Shown piece after piece: positions 31,437-33,020 of a DNA stretch of 33,020 nucleotides. Numbering within the stretch: position 1 is the first letter of the stretch; every line of letters begins with the position of its first letter. Position numbers and translations under genes: made by a program. This DNA is from Deltaproteobacteria bacterium (lineage in GTDB: Bacteria; Myxococcota_A; Polyangia; Polyangiales; Ga0077539), in the NCBI GenBank assembly GCA_947477565.1, contig CANJUR010000056.1, positions 1-33,020 on the forward strand, in the 5' to 3' direction. The notes under the pieces were generated by a model. It made no database searches and was not told the DNA's origin. It saw nothing but the letters and a program-made list of their open reading frames with translations.

Positions 31437-32090
31437 ATGCGCACCGCCGAACTCCTCACGCCTCCGCTTCCGCTGCTCGTCTCCGCGGAGACCTTCGACG
31501 GTTTCAACTGGCACCCGAGCACCACGCTCACCTGGCGCTGCCCGACGGACGCTCCAGCGCTCAACGCCTTCGCCGACCAGCTCCCGATCGGGTTGGCTTT
31601 CGTGCTGCGGGCCCCGTGGGAGGCGATTCCGTCGGAGTTCGCCTGGCTGCACACCGGCCGCGCGCAAGCATCATCGCTCGGTCTCACGGACGAGCGGGCG
31701 CTCGCGCCCTACGCCATCGACGACGCGACGGACCTCCTCTTCGCCGAGCGCCGTCCGCCCGCGGAGACCTTCTGGCTCGCGGCAGATAACGCCAACGCAC
31801 TCTTCTGGTCGCTCCACGACTGGTCGCATTTTCACAACCACGGCGAGTTCACCGACCGGCCTTCGACAGAGCTTCAGTGCGACGCCGCCGCGCTGGTCTG
31901 GCTCTGGATCAACCGCGCCGCCATCGGTCTGCCCGACACGCACTGGGAGGAGTTTCGGATCGAAGCGCTCGCCAGCCACCTGGCGCTGCGCGCGACGCGA
32001 CCCGACACGCGCTGCCCGCCCCCGCAAGTACTGGCGGACTCGGCGATGCTACGCGCGCTGGCGATGGGTCTGATCGGGAAGTCGATGTGA
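31437..32090 (+). CDS. Hypothetical protein with HDWSHFHNHGEF motif
   Basis: ATG 31437 gives 217 residues (MRTAELLTPPLPLLVSAETF...); an in-frame GTG at 31410 would add nine residues and overlap the preceding stop. Neither start has a good ribosome site, so the start is uncertain. The middle carries a distinctive His/aromatic stretch, LFWSLHDWSHFHNHGEF, flanked by TFWLAADNANA and ELQCDAAALVWLWINRAAIG, suggesting a helical protein with clustered histidines that could bind a metal. No signal peptide. It follows the broken lipoprotein gene closely and may share its transcript. Family not recognised. Confidence 0.7.
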   Translation: MRTAELLTPPLPLLVSAETFDGFNWHPSTTLTWRCPTDAPALNAFADQLPIGLAFVLRAPWEAIPSEFAWLHTGRAQASSLGLTDERALAPYAIDDATDLLFAERRPPAETFWLAADNANALFWSLHDWSHFHNHGEFTDRPSTELQCDAAALVWLWINRAAIGLPDTHWEEFRIEALASHLALRATRPDTRCPPPQVLADSAMLRALAMGLIGKSM

Positions 32091-32139
32091 AGAAGGAGGC
32101 GAGAGGTGCCTGCGGATTGGAAGACCCGCGGAGGTTCGA

Positions 32140-32766
32140 TCAGGGAGATCCGAAGACCTGGACGCCGACCTCACCCTCGCCGCGGGCCATACGAATCTCG
32201 AGCTGCGCTGACTGGTTGCCCATCGCCGCCGGGAGGCAAAGCTGGCGGTCGAGGCCGACGACGGGGAAGTTGTCCGGCGCGCGGTCCTGGTCGATCACGT
32301 TGCCGGTGAGGTCGCGGAGGTACAGGTCGAGGTCCTGCACGCCTGCGCCGCCGACGCCGATGATGCGGTAGCAGTGCCCGCCGACGACAGCCGCGACGAC
32401 CATGCGGCGCTCGCCGTGACGCAGCGTGCCGCGCACGAGGTCGGTCACCGCGATGAAGCCGTTGGCAAACTGCCGCGCACGCAGCGTCATGTGGTTGGAG
32501 ACAAAGTCCGCGAGGTTGTAGCCGGTGGCGGTCCAGGTCGGGGAGACCATGGAGCCCGCGCTACCGCTGCCCACCGCGGCCATCGGCTGCACCACTGCGG
32601 GAGCCGTCTGCATCATCTGCGGCTGCTGCTGCATCGGCGGGGGGGGCGGCGGCGGTGCTTGCTGGACGGTCATGGTGCCGGCCGGCGTCGAAGCCGTACA
32701 TCCCATCAAACCAGCGGCGGGGAGGCTCGCCACAATCGTCAGAGAGAGAACCAGATTCCTGTTCAT
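32140..32766 (-). CDS. Small lipoprotein with Pro/Gln-rich linker
   Basis: ATG 32766 with GAGGTGA upstream gives 208 residues: MNRNLVLSLTIVASLPAAGL, MGC (Cys23) as a lipoprotein signal, then a Pro8/Gln/Met-rich linker (~35-55). The rest is a globular domain: YNLADFVSNHMTLRARQFAN, RMVVAAVVGGHCYRIIGVGG, DLDLYLRDLTGNVIDQDRAP and RQLCLPAAMG, ending AQLEIRMARGEGEVGVQVFG. The 'GxGxxDLDLYLxDxxGxxIxxD' stretch resembles PPC-like beta-sandwich domains seen in myxobacterial secreted proteins and is similar in style to the PPC repeats of the caspase-like lipoprotein. The in-frame ATG at 32799 would put 11 charged residues before the signal and is less likely. It is convergent with the preceding gene (49-bp gap). 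Confidence 0.8.
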   Translation of the reverse strand: MNRNLVLSLTIVASLPAAGLMGCTASTPAGTMTVQQAPPPPPPPMQQQPQMMQTAPAVVQPMAAVGSGSAGSMVSPTWTATGYNLADFVSNHMTLRARQFANGFIAVTDLVRGTLRHGERRMVVAAVVGGHCYRIIGVGGAGVQDLDLYLRDLTGNVIDQDRAPDNFPVVGLDRQLCLPAAMGNQSAQLEIRMARGEGEVGVQVFGSP

Positions 32767-32771
32767 CGTCG

Positions 32772-32778
32772 TCACCTC
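32772..32778 (-). promoter_or_regulatory. Ribosome binding site deciding the start at 32766
   Basis: GAGGTGA on the minus strand, 5 nt before ATG 32766-32764, supports this start over the in-frame ATG at 32799. Confidence 0.6.
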
Positions 32779-32903
32779 GTGCTTGGCCCCGTCGGTCACC
32801 CATTCGCCTGACAGAGCTGCGGCGTAGTTTCACACCCGCAAGGCACTCATGTCAAAGCCTTGCAGCACCCACTGAGGTTCGGAGTACGTCGCCTCGGCCC
32901 GCT

Positions 32904-32958
32904 GTGCCGCGTGCTGAAGCACACGGCACGGTGTGGAAGCCCGGGGCAGACCCGGGCT
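32904..32958. terminator. Two consecutive strong hairpins
   Basis: Hairpin 1 (32904-32929): GTGCCG pairs with CGGCAC, then one mismatch, then GTGC pairs with GCAC around a TGAA loop. Hairpin 2 (32938-32958): AGCCCGGG-GCAGA-CCCGGGCT, a perfect 8-bp stem with a 5-nt loop. Neither has a T-run. They lie upstream of the small lipoprotein gene and may end a transcript entering from the right, or be a repeat element. From 32779 to the window end no gene is visible. Confidence 0.5.
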
Positions 32959-33020
32959 CCTACGATGTCCCGATGGAGAAGCGCTGCCCCGTGGGACCCG
33001 GGATGGAGCCCGCTGCGGGC

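Noticed and set aside
1..33020. tRNA, rRNA, prophage or replication origin
   Set aside because: No tRNA T-arm consensus in a foldable context, no rRNA-like stretch, no integrase, capsid or DnaA-box cluster was found by reading.

Overview
The window is very GC-rich DNA, most likely from a myxobacterium-like organism (phylum Myxococcota; a Polyangia-type genome is an inference). The support is a MYXO-CTERM-like C-terminal sorting tail, many lipoproteins with low-complexity linkers, a DUF1552/DUF1592 pair, kinase-fold proteins, SUMF1/FGE-fold proteins and an 'Asp-Ala-Gly'-rich lipoprotein style. No tRNA, rRNA, CRISPR array, intact transposase or phage gene was seen.

Layout. 1-732: 3' end of a glycine-rich surface-type protein. 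1114-4784: DUF1552 protein and a DUF1592-family lipoprotein, translationally coupled; the second carries cytochrome-type CxxCH motifs and a CBM2-like C-terminal module. 4910-5653 (minus): 2OG-Fe(II) dioxygenase. 5814-10572: tightly overlapping operon of two SGNH hydrolase-fold proteins and an MBOAT O-acyltransferase, best read as an extracellular polysaccharide O-acetylation system. 10846-12546 (minus): M15/ARB_07466-like peptidase with Cys-rich tandem repeats and a MYXO-CTERM tail. 12547-13542 and 15265-16622: decayed DNA with remnants of a beta-lactamase-family serine hydrolase and an NHL/SMP-30-type propeller, around an intact Cys-rich lipoprotein with a SUMF1 domain (13543-15264, minus).

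16623-19225 (minus): a zinc-ribbon multi-TM protein and a zinc-ribbon pseudokinase. 19308-21817 (plus): a SurA/PpiC-like isomerase coupled by a TGATG overlap to an RbsA/BmpA-type double ABC ATPase with no permease beside it. 21818-22154: cupin remnant and a 20-bp palindrome. 22155-26660 (minus): a small Cys-containing protein, a caspase-fold lipoprotein, and a membrane protein with a pseudokinase domain inside and a SUMF1 domain outside. 26793-30497: small hypothetical protein facing a DUF58-TgpA (transglutaminase) operon. 30557-32766: a lipoprotein gene broken by one amber codon, a hypothetical protein and a small lipoprotein. The end (32904-32958) holds two strong hairpins.

Main themes: cell-surface and periplasmic functions (lipoproteins, O-acetylation, peptidase, transglutaminase); signalling proteins whose kinase domains have lost catalytic residues; and an unusually high number of gene remnants. 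The best candidate for an undescribed system is the 22155-26660 cluster (pseudokinase-SUMF1 membrane protein plus caspase-like lipoprotein), followed by the zinc-ribbon pseudokinase pair and the DUF1552/DUF1592-CBM2 pair. Assignments rest on motif recognition by eye; no database search was run.
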